Shown in pieces: positions 27,425 to 36,028 of a DNA stretch of 64,000 nucleotides. Numbering within the stretch: position 1 is the first letter of the stretch; every line of letters begins with the position of its first letter. The stretch covers positions 248,001-312,000 of the forward strand of contig NZ_LR733519.1 of NCBI RefSeq assembly GCF_902506145.1. The letters are read 5' to 3'. This DNA comes from Burkholderia sp. 8Y. Lineage in GTDB: Bacteria > Pseudomonadota > Gammaproteobacteria > Burkholderiales > Burkholderiaceae. Position numbers and translations under genes: made by a program. Under the pieces are notes generated by a model. The model saw only the letters and a program-made list of their open reading frames with translations. It did not search any database and had not been told where the DNA came from.

Positions 27425-28129
27425 ATGATCCACTTTTACTTTCACCCCACGCCCAACCCCGCAAAAATCGCGCTGTTTCTCGAAGAAGCGGGATTGCCTT
27501 ACGAGCTGAAGCCCGTGGATACGAGCAAGGGCGAGCAGCATGCGCCCGAGTTTCGCGCGATCAATCCGAACGGCAAAGTGCCCGCCATCGTCGATACGGA
27601 AGGCCCGGGCGGCAAGGAAGCCGTCGTGTTCGATTCGACCGCCATCCTTCTCTATCTCGCCGAGAAGACCGGGCAGTTCCTCGGCGCGCCGGAGGACAAG
27701 CCGCAGCTTCTGTCGTGGCTCATGTTCATCGCGACCGGTCTCGGTCCGTTCTCCGGGCAGGCCGTGCATTTCCAGCACGCAGCGCCCGAAGGACTGGACT
27801 ATGCAGTGAACCGTTATCGCAGGGAAGTGGACCGGCACTATCAGGTGCTGAACGATAGGCTCGCGGGTCGCGAGTACATCGTCGGCGAGAGCTTCACCAT
27901 TGCCGACATGTCCGCGTGGGGCTGGATCGACCGTGCGGCGCGCGTCTTGAAGACGACCGAGGCGCCGCTTGCCGCGTATCCCGAGTTGCAGCGTTGGTTC
28001 GCCAACATCGACGCGCGGCCCGCCGTCGCGCGCGCCCGCGCGTTGAACAAGCGGCATGCGTTCAAGATGGTCAACGACGAAGAAACACGCCGCGCGTTGT
28101 TCCCGTCGAACTATCCGAAGACGGCTTGA
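27425..28129 (+). CDS. Glutathione S-transferase family protein
   Basis: A 234-residue GST. The thioredoxin-fold N-terminus (HFYFHPTPNPAKIALFLEEAG) has NPNGKVPAIVD with the cis-Pro and DSTAILLYLAEKTG with the glutathione-binding Ser region. The all-helical C-terminal domain contains SFTIADMSAWGWI, the N-capping box. It resembles the YfcG/YghU-type bacterial GSTs with disulfide-bond reductase activity; a precise substrate cannot be given. The TetR gene starts 15 bases downstream, so the two are probably co-transcribed. Confidence 0.92.
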   Translation: MIHFYFHPTPNPAKIALFLEEAGLPYELKPVDTSKGEQHAPEFRAINPNGKVPAIVDTEGPGGKEAVVFDSTAILLYLAEKTGQFLGAPEDKPQLLSWLMFIATGLGPFSGQAVHFQHAAPEGLDYAVNRYRREVDRHYQVLNDRLAGREYIVGESFTIADMSAWGWIDRAARVLKTTEAPLAAYPELQRWFANIDARPAVARARALNKRHAFKMVNDEETRRALFPSNYPKTA

Positions 28130-28144
28130 AGGGGAATTGCAACC

Positions 28145-28762
28145 ATGCCGCGTCCCCGTGAATTCGACGAGGAGGCCGCGCTCGATGCGGCCACTGCGCA
28201 GTTCTGGTCGCGCGGATACGAAGCGACCTCCGTGCGCGATCTCGCCGCGACGATGGGGCTCACGGGCGCCAGCCTCTATAACGCGTTCGGCGACAAGCGC
28301 GCGCTCTATGAACGCGCGCTGAAACGCTACGTGGAGCACGGCTTTCGCGATCGTGTGCGGCGCTTCGAGCATCAACTCGCGCCGCGCGACGCGATTGCCG
28401 CGTTCTTCGCGGAGATCATCGAACTGTCGGTGCGCGATCCGCATCGCAAGGGCTGTCTCATCGTGAATTCGGCGCTCGAGCTTGCGCCGCACGACCGTCA
28501 GATTCATCGCGCGTTGAGCGGCGTGTTCAAGGAGATCGAAGGCTTCTTCCTGCGTTGTGTGCGTGCAGGGCAGGACGACGGGACGATAGCCGCGACCTTA
28601 TCCGCCGAGGACATGGCGAAAGCGTTGCTCGCTTCGCTCATGGGCCTGCGCGTGCTGGCGCGCGTGAATCCACGGCGTGACTTGCTCAAAGGCGCAGCGC
28701 GCCCCGTGCTCGCCTTGCTGGACGCAAACAAGGGCCGATCAAGCGCACGCCGCGCGAACTAG
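28145..28762 (+). CDS. TetR/AcrR-family repressor
   Basis: A 205-residue regulator. The N-terminal HTH is complete (ATAQFWSRGYEATSVRDLAA then MGLTGASLYNAFGDKRALYE). The C-terminal helical domain contains GCLIVNSALELAPHD, typical of the TetR_C-type ligand pocket seen in electrophile or thiol-responsive members such as NemR-like proteins. It is encoded 15 bases after the GST gene, suggesting it controls that small operon (inference). The end is convergent with nrsF with only two bases between stops. Confidence 0.93.
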   Translation: MPRPREFDEEAALDAATAQFWSRGYEATSVRDLAATMGLTGASLYNAFGDKRALYERALKRYVEHGFRDRVRRFEHQLAPRDAIAAFFAEIIELSVRDPHRKGCLIVNSALELAPHDRQIHRALSGVFKEIEGFFLRCVRAGQDDGTIAATLSAEDMAKALLASLMGLRVLARVNPRRDLLKGAARPVLALLDANKGRSSARRAN

Positions 28763-28764
28763 CG

Positions 28765-29406
28765 TTACCAGCGCAGCAAGCGCGGCCCGAGCCATGCGCC
28801 GATGCAGGCTGGCAATACCATGCCGATGGCATACCAGACGCTCCAGAACGCCGGGCTCATCTCCGGGCAGTGCAGGCAATAGGCGATAGTCGCGAGCCCG
28901 CTCGACAGCAGGCCGGCGACCGCGCCTGCCATGCGCAGGTCCGTGGGCGCGAGACTCCTGACCGCCCAGAACGCTGCGGGGAACGTCGGCACCGATAGCA
29001 GCACGATGTTGAACGGGCACGTGCGCCAGGACTGGCCAAGCACGAGCGGCAGCCGCTCAGCGGGCACGGCATGACTGAGCACGAGCGAGCCCGCAATCCA
29101 CACGGCGACGAAAGGCAGCACGATGATCGGCCACGCATGACCGCCGCGCATGCCGGGCCGTCCGAGCCGCATCACGGCGACAAGCGCGCCTGCCGCCACG
29201 CACAGCGGAAACGCGACCTTCGCCCAGAAGACGGCCGTTTGCGCGACGCTCGCCAAATCGCGCCGCAGTCCAAAGACGGCGAGCATCAAGAGCACCGAGC
29301 CGATGAAACCGAGCGGCAGTGCCTGCGCGAAACGCCGCGTGACGGCCGCGCGATCGACACGCACATCGCCGGTTGCGAGCAGGTCGATCAGATCATCGGT
29401 TCTCAT
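28765..29406 (-). CDS. nrsF: NrsF-type membrane anti-sigma factor (DUF1109)
   Basis: A 213-residue protein with six predicted membrane spans after a short cytoplasmic N-terminus. The diagnostic C-terminal Cys/His segment is [13 protein letters not shown], and a second Cys lies in WRTCPFNIV. NrsF proteins bind and inhibit a partner ECF sigma factor and use conserved cysteines to sense metal or oxidative stress (established in Caulobacter SigF-NrsF). The start at 29406 overlaps the end of the sigma gene by 14 bases, so the two are translated together. An upstream ATG at 29430 is possible. Confidence 0.85.
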   Translation of the reverse strand: MRTDDLIDLLATGDVRVDRAAVTRRFAQALPLGFIGSVLLMLAVFGLRRDLASVAQTAVFWAKVAFPLCVAAGALVAVMRLGRPGMRGGHAWPIIVLPFVAVWIAGSLVLSHAVPAERLPLVLGQSWRTCPFNIVLLSVPTFPAAFWAVRSLAPTDLRMAGAVAGLLSSGLATIAYCLHCPEMSPAFWSVWYAIGMVLPACIGAWLGPRLLRW

Positions 29407-30121
29407 CGGATGCCTCGCTTCGAGCGCCACGAATGCGCGCGGCCAGCGCCTTGAGCCCGCGATGCACGCCCACTTTCACGGCCGATTCCGACAGCCCCGT
29501 GATCTGCGCGGTTTGCGCGACCGACAATCCTTCGAGCTTGACGTGAACGATCGGCAACCGCTGCTTGTCCGGCAGATGTTCCAGCAGCTTGCCGATGTCA
29601 TGGCGCGCTTGCGCGGGTTCATCGTCGGTGATGGCGAAGAGATCGTCGTGATCGTCGAGGGAATCGTTCAGCGACTCGTGACGCGAGCGTGAACGAAAGA
29701 AGTCCATCAGCTTGTAGCGCGCAATGGCATGCACCCACGCGGTCAGCGGTTCTTCCACGCGATAGGTGTGACGCGCGTTGTGCACTGCCAGCAGGATCTC
29801 CTGAATGAGGTCTTCCACATCGTCGCGATAGTGTGGAATGCGCTTGCGCAAGTAGCCGCGTAGGTGCCGCGTCAGCGCCTGCAGGAAACCGCGATAGGCG
29901 GTCTGATCGCCTTCGAGGCCGCTCGTCAGCAGTGTTTTCAGGCGTTGTTCCGCGTCATGCAAGGCGAATCCCGTGAAGGCGAGGCGACGGAAGGACGATA
30001 CGAGCGAGCCCGGCGCGATGCGAACAGCAAGCGCAGCGTAAGCCCGGTCGCGTTTTAGATCGATCGTTTCAGAATAGCCGAAGCCGCGCCGCGCGGCAAT
30101 CGTTGCGCTAATCGTCTTCAT
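29393..30121 (-). CDS. ECF sigma factor (SigF-like), partner of NrsF
   Basis: An RNA polymerase sigma factor with region 2 ([23 protein letters not shown] then [18 protein letters not shown]) and region 4 ([30 protein letters not shown]). As drawn it has 242 residues. The first 50 have unusual codon use, so the true start may be a TTG at 29962 (190 residues, closer to family length). The 5' UTR predicted from the sigma-F-like site at 30179-30204 would be about 50 bases to the ATG at 30121, favouring the longer form. It is co-transcribed with nrsF and likely autoregulated. Confidence 0.88.
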   Translation of the reverse strand: MKTISATIAARRGFGYSETIDLKRDRAYAALAVRIAPGSLVSSFRRLAFTGFALHDAEQRLKTLLTSGLEGDQTAYRGFLQALTRHLRGYLRKRIPHYRDDVEDLIQEILLAVHNARHTYRVEEPLTAWVHAIARYKLMDFFRSRSRHESLNDSLDDHDDLFAITDDEPAQARHDIGKLLEHLPDKQRLPIVHVKLEGLSVAQTAQITGLSESAVKVGVHRGLKALAARIRGARSEASDENR

Positions 30122-30178
30122 TGTGAGTGTCGCCGGGGAAGTGAGTCGAGTCCTTCAGTCGAGTCCTGCGTACGTTAG

Positions 30179-30204
30179 TTCGCTTGAAAGCCGCGCGCGG
30201 TTAC
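30179..30204 (-). promoter_or_regulatory. Sigma-F-type ECF promoter for sigF-nrsF
   Basis: Read on the minus strand the sequence is GTAACC, 16 bases, CGAA, matching the consensus recalled for Caulobacter SigF promoters. It lies about 50-60 bases upstream of the sigma gene ATG, implying autoregulation. The same pattern occurs facing the other way 47 bases further on. Confidence 0.65.
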
Positions 30205-30250
30205 AGCCGCATCGTCGAACGGACGTTAGAAAAAATCTTCAACGCGCGAT

Positions 30251-30276
30251 GTAACCGGAGCCGCGCCGCAAGCGAA
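30251..30276 (+). promoter_or_regulatory. Sigma-F-type ECF promoter for the cytochrome b/molybdoenzyme operon
   Basis: GTAACC at 30251-30256, exactly 16 bases, CGAA at 30273-30276. It is placed 33 bases upstream of the cytochrome b ATG. Spacing and boxes are identical to the divergent site, so both operons are probably controlled by the adjacent ECF sigma factor. Confidence 0.7.
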
Positions 30277-30309
30277 TTCACGAGTACATCACCCCTATCG
30301 GCAACGATC

Positions 30310-30939
30310 ATGGACACGACACTCAACCCGCCGCGCGACACGCTGCAACTGAGGCATCCGATACATCCGCTGTGGCTGCGCATCACGCATTGGCTCAACG
30401 CCGTGGCCGCGCTCATCATGATGTTCTCGGGCTGGCGCATCTACGACGCATCGCCCGTATTCGCGCATATCGTCATCCCGCCTTCCATCACGCTCGGCGG
30501 ATGGCTCGGCGGCGCGCTGCAATGGCACTTCGCCGCGATGTGGCTGCTCGTGTTCAACGGCCTCGTGTATCTCGCCTTGAACATCGCGAGCGGACGCTTC
30601 TTCTCGAAGTTCTTTCCGCTGTCGCCCCGTGCAGTCCTGCACGACCTGCTTGCGGCGATGAGCGGCAAGCTCTCGCACACGAATCTGCGCGAGTACAACG
30701 CGGTGCAGAAGCTCGCGTACCTCGTAGTCGTGCTCGATCTCATCGTGCTGGTTTTGTCCGGTCTTGCGATCTGGAAGTCCGTGCAGTTTCCTCTGCTGCG
30801 TGAACTGATGGGCGGGTACGACAACGCACGCGTCGTTCACTTCTGCGCGATGGCGGTCATGGCGGCGTTCGTGGTCGTTCACGTCGCGATGGTCGCACTC
30901 GTGCCGCGTTCGCTTCTGACCATGCTGCGCGGCCGCTGA
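30310..30939 (+). CDS. Cytochrome b561-type membrane subunit
   Basis: A 209-residue membrane protein with four main spans and histidines placed for b-type haem: RITHWLNAVAAL in the first span, the LQWHFAAMWLLV segment, and ARVVHFCAMAVMAAF plus VVVHVAM in the last. This matches the cytochrome b561/Ni-hydrogenase b-type family and is analogous to MsrQ/YedZ or thiosulfate reductase subunits. It is followed after 17 bases by a molybdopterin oxidoreductase, so it likely passes quinol electrons to that periplasmic enzyme. The start is set at the ATG at 30310, just downstream of the sigma-F-type promoter; an upstream open frame precedes the promoter and is not coding. Confidence 0.87.
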   Translation: MDTTLNPPRDTLQLRHPIHPLWLRITHWLNAVAALIMMFSGWRIYDASPVFAHIVIPPSITLGGWLGGALQWHFAAMWLLVFNGLVYLALNIASGRFFSKFFPLSPRAVLHDLLAAMSGKLSHTNLREYNAVQKLAYLVVVLDLIVLVLSGLAIWKSVQFPLLRELMGGYDNARVVHFCAMAVMAAFVVVHVAMVALVPRSLLTMLRGR

Positions 30940-30956
30940 ACGAAGGAGCACACGCC

Positions 30957-31733
30957 ATGAAGACCCAAGCAAGAAAGATCGCCACGCTGGACCACGCATC
31001 GGTGCTCGCCGATGCCACACGCGAACTGGCCATGCCGTCGCGACGCCTCTTTGGCAAGCGCATGCTCACGCTCGGCGGGCTCTCGTTGCTGACCGGCTGT
31101 TCGATTACCGACGACGCCTCCGTCAACACGTTCCTCGGCGCCGTATCGCGGCTGAACGATCGCGTGCAGGCGTTGCTCTTCGACCCGACGCGCCTCGCGC
31201 CGACGTACAGCGAAGCGCAGCTTACGCGGCCTTTTCCGTTCAACGCGTATTACGGCATCGACGACGTGCCTCATGTGAATGGCGCGGATTACCGGCTGAA
31301 GGTGAGTGGTCTCGTGACGGGCCAACGCGTGTGGACGCTGCCGGAACTCTACGCGCTGCCGCATGCCGAGCAGATCACGCGGCACATCTGCGTCGAAGGC
31401 TGGAGCGCGATCGGGCGCTGGGGCGGCACGCCATTCCGCGAATTCCTGCGCCGCGTAGGTGCCGATACGACGGCGAAATACGTCGGCTTTCGCTGCGCCG
31501 ACGATTACTACGAAAGCATCGACATGCCCACGGCGCTTCATCCGCAGACGCTCCTCACGTTCGAGTACGACGGCGAGCGTTTGCCCGCGAAATACGGCTA
31601 TCCGATGAAGCTGCGCATGCCGACGAAGCTCGGCTACAAGAACCCCAAGCATATTGTCGAGATGTTCGTCACGAACACGTACCCCGGCGGCTATTGGGTC
31701 GATCAGGGCTACAACTGGTTCGGCGGTTCGTGA
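30957..31733 (+). CDS. Molybdopterin-dependent oxidoreductase (sulfite oxidase/MsrP-like)
   Basis: A 258-residue protein of the sulfite-oxidase fold. The molybdenum-ligating cysteine is C145 in HICVEGWSAIGRWGG, and FRCADDYYESIDM and GYPMKLRMP follow as in MsrP/YedY. The N-terminus has twin arginines (SRRLFGKRMLTLGG) running into LTGC, so it looks both Tat-exported and lipidated. The start has AAGGAG upstream. With the cytochrome b gene just before it, it forms a two-component periplasmic reductase or oxidase. MsrP repairs oxidised methionine; whether this one does is unknown, but control by a stress sigma factor fits. Confidence 0.87.
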   Translation: MKTQARKIATLDHASVLADATRELAMPSRRLFGKRMLTLGGLSLLTGCSITDDASVNTFLGAVSRLNDRVQALLFDPTRLAPTYSEAQLTRPFPFNAYYGIDDVPHVNGADYRLKVSGLVTGQRVWTLPELYALPHAEQITRHICVEGWSAIGRWGGTPFREFLRRVGADTTAKYVGFRCADDYYESIDMPTALHPQTLLTFEYDGERLPAKYGYPMKLRMPTKLGYKNPKHIVEMFVTNTYPGGYWVDQGYNWFGGS

Positions 31734-31787
31734 TCGCCGTGCTCTTGAATCCGGTTTCCCCACGCAAGTCCACCAAGGAGAAAGGCA

Positions 31788-32018
31788 ATGAAAAGACTGA
31801 TGACGGCACTGTTCGCGGCGGCCATGGCAATCGGTGCACCGGCGGCGCACGCGCAGGCAAGCGGCGCGATGTCCAACGATGCGATGTCGCACGATTCGAT
31901 GAGCAAGGACGCCATGTCGCACGACAGCATGAAGAAGGACTCGATGAGCAAGGACAAGATGAAGAAGCACGACGCGATGAGCAAGGACCATCCCGCTTCC
32001 GGTGCAATGTCGCAGTAA
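31788..32018 (+). CDS. Pentapeptide MXKDX repeat protein
   Basis: A 76-residue exported peptide. A signal peptide (ALFAAAMAIGAPAAHAQ) is followed by ten or so five-residue units of the form M-S/K-K/H-D-x (for example DAMSHDSMSKDAMSHDSMKK). It is extremely rich in Met, Lys and Asp. Proteins of this TIGR-defined family are found in Burkholderiales near oxidoreductases; their function is unknown. The regularly spaced Met and His suggest metal binding or a sacrificial oxidation target, which would suit the adjacent MsrP-like enzyme (inference). The start has AAGGAGAAAGG just upstream. Confidence 0.85.
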   Translation: MKRLMTALFAAAMAIGAPAAHAQASGAMSNDAMSHDSMSKDAMSHDSMKKDSMSKDKMKKHDAMSKDHPASGAMSQ

Positions 32019-32152
32019 GCCGTGCTTCGCAAGCGGACGTGTGACGAACACGCCCGCTTGACAGGCGTTTGCCGCGTACCTAGCATCAAAGCACTCCGAT
32101 TGATTAATCGCTTACAAACGCTTAAGCGACAAGCGGAGACGAGGAACGCGCG

Positions 32153-33331
32153 ATGAACCACAAGCATTCCCGGCAGCGCATGCGGCGGCATGTTCTCGCA
32201 TCGTTAGGCGCGGGCATGGTCGGCATCATGGGCTCGCCTCTTTCCGCACGCGGCGCGACCGAACGTGAGCCGCAGCTCGAAACGGTGGCGACGTTCGACG
32301 ACGACTTCAGGCTCGTCGGTATCGGCGTATCACGGCAGGGGCGCGTGTTCGCGACAGCGCCGGCATCCGTCAAACGCTCGCGCTACAGCATGGTCGAAGT
32401 CGATACGAAGACCGGCGCGCTCACGCCCTTTCCCGATGAAAGCTGGAACGTGTACAAGCCCGACGACGATGGCTCGCATCAATGGACCTCGGTGCAGGCG
32501 TTGTGGGTGGATGAACACGATCATCTCTGGGCGCTCGATTCGTCGCTGACGTCCGTCGATCAGACCCGTCAGCCGCCGAAGCTCATCGAATTCGACCTCG
32601 CCACACGCAAGATCGTGCGTCGGTTCGACTACGGCAAGATCGTCACGCCGAAGGATTCGATCAACGATATCCGCATCGATCATAAGCATAGCTACGCATT
32701 TCTCAGCAACGCGGGAAATCAGGGCGGCGTCGTCGTGACGAACCTGAAGAGTGGCGAATCGCGGCTCGTGCTGGCGGGCGATCGCTCGAGCGTCGCCGAT
32801 CCGAATGAGCATCTGATGTTCGGCGATCGTATCGCGCGCAAGCTGGATGGCAGCGTGCTCGTGCTGCAAACAGACGGCATCGCGCTGTCGCCGGATCGGG
32901 AGTGGCTTTACTATCGGCCCTTGACGGACCATCACTATTGGCGCGTGCCGACGGCCGCGCTGATCGATACATCGCTCTCGGCGCAAGACCTCTCGCGGCG
33001 CGTGCAGTTTCTCGGCGACGGCGCGGAGACGGGCGGCCTCATCATGAGCGGCGCGGGCGTGCTGTACGGCGGCGATCTGGAGAACCGCACCGTGGTCGCG
33101 TTCGATATCGTTCAACGTGACGGCAAGCCGGCGCTCGTGCAGAAGACGTTCGTCGGCAAGCATCCGCAGCTTTCATGGGCCGACGGCTTCGCCATTGGGA
33201 ACGGCTACCTTTATATCGCGGACTCGCATCTGCACGAGCTGAATTTTTCGAATGGCTATCCCCGCGAAGGTAAGCTCGCGATCTTTCGCGTGCGCTTGCC
33301 GAGGCAACCGGCGCACGGACTGGCGGGATAG
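32153..33331 (+). CDS. Exported Yellow/major-royal-jelly-like protein
   Basis: A 392-residue protein with a probable signal (HVLASLGAGMVGIMGSPLSARG). The beta-propeller body resembles the MRJP/Yellow family: TSVQALWVDEHDHLWALDSS, DSINDIRIDHKHSYAFLSN, DGIALSPDREWLYYRPL. These bacterial proteins are often annotated as L-dopachrome tautomerase-related, but the activity is not established. It stands 134 bases after the MXKDX gene and its own promoter is likely. It is convergent with the efflux outer-membrane gene. Confidence 0.85.
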   Translation: MNHKHSRQRMRRHVLASLGAGMVGIMGSPLSARGATEREPQLETVATFDDDFRLVGIGVSRQGRVFATAPASVKRSRYSMVEVDTKTGALTPFPDESWNVYKPDDDGSHQWTSVQALWVDEHDHLWALDSSLTSVDQTRQPPKLIEFDLATRKIVRRFDYGKIVTPKDSINDIRIDHKHSYAFLSNAGNQGGVVVTNLKSGESRLVLAGDRSSVADPNEHLMFGDRIARKLDGSVLVLQTDGIALSPDREWLYYRPLTDHHYWRVPTAALIDTSLSAQDLSRRVQFLGDGAETGGLIMSGAGVLYGGDLENRTVVAFDIVQRDGKPALVQKTFVGKHPQLSWADGFAIGNGYLYIADSHLHELNFSNGYPREGKLAIFRVRLPRQPAHGLAG

Positions 33332-33341
33332 CGTCAGGCGA

Positions 33342-34820
33342 TCATTTGCGCTGCGCGTTCGCGACATCTTCGTCGCGTTCCCAGCCGCCTCCGAGTGCCA
33401 GGAAGAGGTTCACCTGATCCACCGCCACCTGGCCTTCGGCGGCGGCCACTTGCGCGGCCACGCTCGTCAGCGTGCGCGTGGCATCGAGATCCGCGACGAA
33501 CGATTCGCGCCCGGCCGAATACAGCCGATGCGTCTCGTCGGCCGATTCGATCGCAGACCGATACGCGGTGCGCAAGTTGTCCGCACGCGTGGTATCCGAC
33601 GCATACGTCGCGAGACTGCTTTGCGTTTCGCGCAGCGCGTTCAGCACGACGCCGTCGAAATGCGCGAGCGCGCCGCCCGATGCCGCTTCCGCCTGCACCA
33701 CGCGGGCGCGTTGCCCATTGATCGGAAAGCTCCAGTTGATGAGCGGCCCGAACGCCCAGCGATTCGTCGTCGCGCCGAACAAGTCCTCGGCGACGCCCAC
33801 GGAACCAACGGACGCGCCGAAGCTCACCGACGGATACAGCGCGGCCGTCGCCACGCCGATGCGCGCCGTCGATGCCGCGAGTTGCCGCTCGGCCTGGCGC
33901 ACATCGGGACGGCGCTTGAGCAGGGCCGCGCCGTCGCCGACAGGGATCGGCTCGCGCAGTGTCGGCAGCTTGTTGCACGCGAGCGCGGCGGGCGGCAACG
34001 CGGACGGCGCACGCGCGAGCAGCATCGCCAGCCGATACTGCGCCACGCGGCGGCGCGCGACATAGCGCGGAATATCGGCGGCGAGCGTTTCCGATTGCGT
34101 CTGGCCGCGCGTGACTTCGGATTGATTCCCGCGGCCCGCTTCACGCAGGCGTTGCGTCAGGCGCACGCGTTCCCTTTGGAGTGCCAATGATTTCTGCGCG
34201 ATGCCGAGCTCTTCCGCCGCCGAGCACGATTCGACATAGGCGCGCACGACATCGGCGACCACCGTGATGCGCGCGAGATCGGCGGCGGCTTCGACGGCTT
34301 CGTCGTCGGCCTGCGCGGCTTCCACGCCGCGCTTCAGCTTGCCGAACAGATCGAATTCATACGACACGCTCAGTTCCAGCGCGCCTTCGTTCACGACCGG
34401 CAGCTTTTCGGTCATCAAGTACTGTTCGGCCGATTCCTGCGCCCGCTGGAACGCGACGGAACTGCGGCTCGAAAAGCCGCCTTGCTGGTTAGCGAATTGC
34501 ACTTCGGCACGCGATCGCGCGAGGTTCGCGGCGGCCACGCGAATATCCGCGTTCGAGATCAACGCTTCGGTCACGAGTTCATCGAGCGCGGGATCGTCGT
34601 AGAGACGCCACCATTTTGAAGGGGCGGTGCCTTGCGTGACGGGCGCCCGGTCCGCGCCGTCGATCGGTGCATTGGCATAAGGCGCGTTGACCGCCGCGCC
34701 TTCGGGCAGCGTGTAGTTCGGGCCGACGGTCATGCAGCCGCCGAGCACCAGCATCGACGCGATCAGCGTCAGGCCGAGGCGTGGGCTTCTCATGCGTGTC
34801 ATGCGTGGCGTGCGCTTCAT
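33342..34820 (-). CDS. Efflux outer-membrane lipoprotein (NodT/OprM family)
   Basis: A 492-residue outer-membrane factor. The lipobox LVLGGC gives a lipidated cysteine, followed by MTVGPNY. The duplicated alpha-hairpin/beta-strand halves of TolC-like trimers are visible: NADIRVAAANLARSRAEV and RRPDVRQAERQLAASTARI. It would supply the exit duct for the FUSC/HlyD pump encoded upstream. The start overlaps the HlyD stop by 4 bases. It is the last gene of the five-gene efflux operon. Confidence 0.93.
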   Translation of the reverse strand: MKRTPRMTRMRSPRLGLTLIASMLVLGGCMTVGPNYTLPEGAAVNAPYANAPIDGADRAPVTQGTAPSKWWRLYDDPALDELVTEALISNADIRVAAANLARSRAEVQFANQQGGFSSRSSVAFQRAQESAEQYLMTEKLPVVNEGALELSVSYEFDLFGKLKRGVEAAQADDEAVEAAADLARITVVADVVRAYVESCSAAEELGIAQKSLALQRERVRLTQRLREAGRGNQSEVTRGQTQSETLAADIPRYVARRRVAQYRLAMLLARAPSALPPAALACNKLPTLREPIPVGDGAALLKRRPDVRQAERQLAASTARIGVATAALYPSVSFGASVGSVGVAEDLFGATTNRWAFGPLINWSFPINGQRARVVQAEAASGGALAHFDGVVLNALRETQSSLATYASDTTRADNLRTAYRSAIESADETHRLYSAGRESFVADLDATRTLTSVAAQVAAAEGQVAVDQVNLFLALGGGWERDEDVANAQRK

Positions 34821-35788
34821 TGCGATGCACCCGAAGCCGGCACATGCGCTGCCACTGGCGATGCAGGCGCGGTCGCGGATGCAGGCATGGTGCCCGGCGC
34901 GGCACGCGAACCGATGGTGGGACCGACGCCGCGCACGGAGACGGTGGCCGTGCGCCCCGCGATCATGCGGAAGTCGGCGGGAATTTCATCGAGCGTCACG
35001 CGCACGGGAATGCGCTGCGCGAGCCGCACCCAGCTGAACGCGGGGTTCACGTTCGGCAGCAGGCTCGCGCTCTGCTGGCGGTCGCGATCCTCGATGGCCG
35101 CGACGATGCTCTGCACGTGACCGCGCAACAGGTTCGGCTCCCCCATCACCTTGATATCGACCGGCTGGCCGATATCGATGCCATGCAGTTTCGTCTCTTC
35201 GAAGTAACCGTCGACGCGAAACGAATGCATATCGACGACCGACAGCACCGCGCGCCCCGCCGATACGAATTCGCCGATGCGCGGCGCGCGATCGTTGAGA
35301 TAGCCGTCGACCGGACTCACGATCTGCGTGCGCTGCAAGTTGAGCCGCGCGGTGTCGATGGCGACTTCCGCATCGGCGAGCGCGGCCGTGGCCTGCTCCA
35401 CGCGCGAGTGCGTCTCTTCGACCACTTCGCGCGCCACGAGATTGCCGAGCGAGCGATTGCGCGCGTCTTCGCGGCGCGCCTGATCGAGCGTGGCGCGGCG
35501 TTGTTGCGCGGCGGCCTCGGCATTGCGCAGTGCGAGCGTATAGCGCGCCTGATCGATAACGAAGAGCACGTCGCCACGCTTCACCTGCTGGTTATCCACC
35601 ACCTTCACGTCGGTGATGAGGCCGGACACGTCGGGCGCGACCTGAATCACGTCGGCGCGCACGTGACCATCGCGCGTCCACGGCGCGAACATGTAGTAAT
35701 CGACCAGCTTCCACAGCACGACGGCTGCAATGGCGACGACGATGAGCGTGAGCAGAATCTGCCCGACGGAGAACCAGGTTTTTTTCAC
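34817..35788 (-). CDS. HlyD-family periplasmic adaptor of efflux pump
   Basis: A 323-residue membrane fusion protein. One N-terminal membrane segment (ILLTLIVVAIAAVVLWKLV) is followed by WTRDGHVRADVIQVAPDVSG, the lipoyl and hairpin domains (IVSPVDGYLNDRAPRIGEFV) and a Pro/Ala-rich tail. It resembles AaeA/EmrA-type adaptors working with FUSC transporters. The GTG at 35788 overlaps the DUF1656 stop as GTGA and gives the normal family N-terminus; the open frame back to 35869 adds residues encoded within DUF1656. Confidence 0.92.
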   Translation of the reverse strand: MKKTWFSVGQILLTLIVVAIAAVVLWKLVDYYMFAPWTRDGHVRADVIQVAPDVSGLITDVKVVDNQQVKRGDVLFVIDQARYTLALRNAEAAAQQRRATLDQARREDARNRSLGNLVAREVVEETHSRVEQATAALADAEVAIDTARLNLQRTQIVSPVDGYLNDRAPRIGEFVSAGRAVLSVVDMHSFRVDGYFEETKLHGIDIGQPVDIKVMGEPNLLRGHVQSIVAAIEDRDRQQSASLLPNVNPAFSWVRLAQRIPVRVTLDEIPADFRMIAGRTATVSVRGVGPTIGSRAAPGTMPASATAPASPVAAHVPASGASQ

Positions 35789-35994
35789 GTGATAAGCCGA
35801 TGCGAAACGATAACGACAAGCCCCAGCACCAGTACATAGATGCCGAGATCGAAAACGGAGCGATGCCACACGAAGCGATAAAAGCCCACGCGCGCGAGCA
35901 CGGTGCGGATAACGAGGTTGAGCAGATACGCGACGAACATCAGCGCGAGAACGGCCGGCACGAAGACGCCGAGAATGTCGATTTCGCCGATCAT
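35785..35994 (-). CDS. DUF1656 small membrane protein (AaeX-like)
   Basis: A 69-residue protein with two membrane segments (FVPAVLALMFVAYLLNLVI and FDLGIYVLVLGLVVIVS) and the DUF1656 start MIGEIDILGVF. It is the small subunit that accompanies AaeA/AaeB-type efflux systems. The ATG at 35994 lies 34 bases after the FUSC stop and the end overlaps the HlyD start. A much longer open frame in this phase runs into the FUSC gene and is not real. Confidence 0.9.
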   Translation of the reverse strand: MIGEIDILGVFVPAVLALMFVAYLLNLVIRTVLARVGFYRFVWHRSVFDLGIYVLVLGLVVIVSHRLIT

Positions 35995-36028
35995 GCGAGC
36001 GATTCCGGTGATGTGGATTGAATGAGCA

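Noticed and set aside
26660-28507. 615-codon minus-strand open frame spanning the NmrA, GST and TetR genes
   Set aside because: It crosses three recognisable genes on the other strand and has no ribosome site or family signal.
30184-30309. Extended N-terminus of the cytochrome b gene
   Set aside because: It would place the start upstream of the sigma-F-type promoter and gives a basic, non-family sequence.
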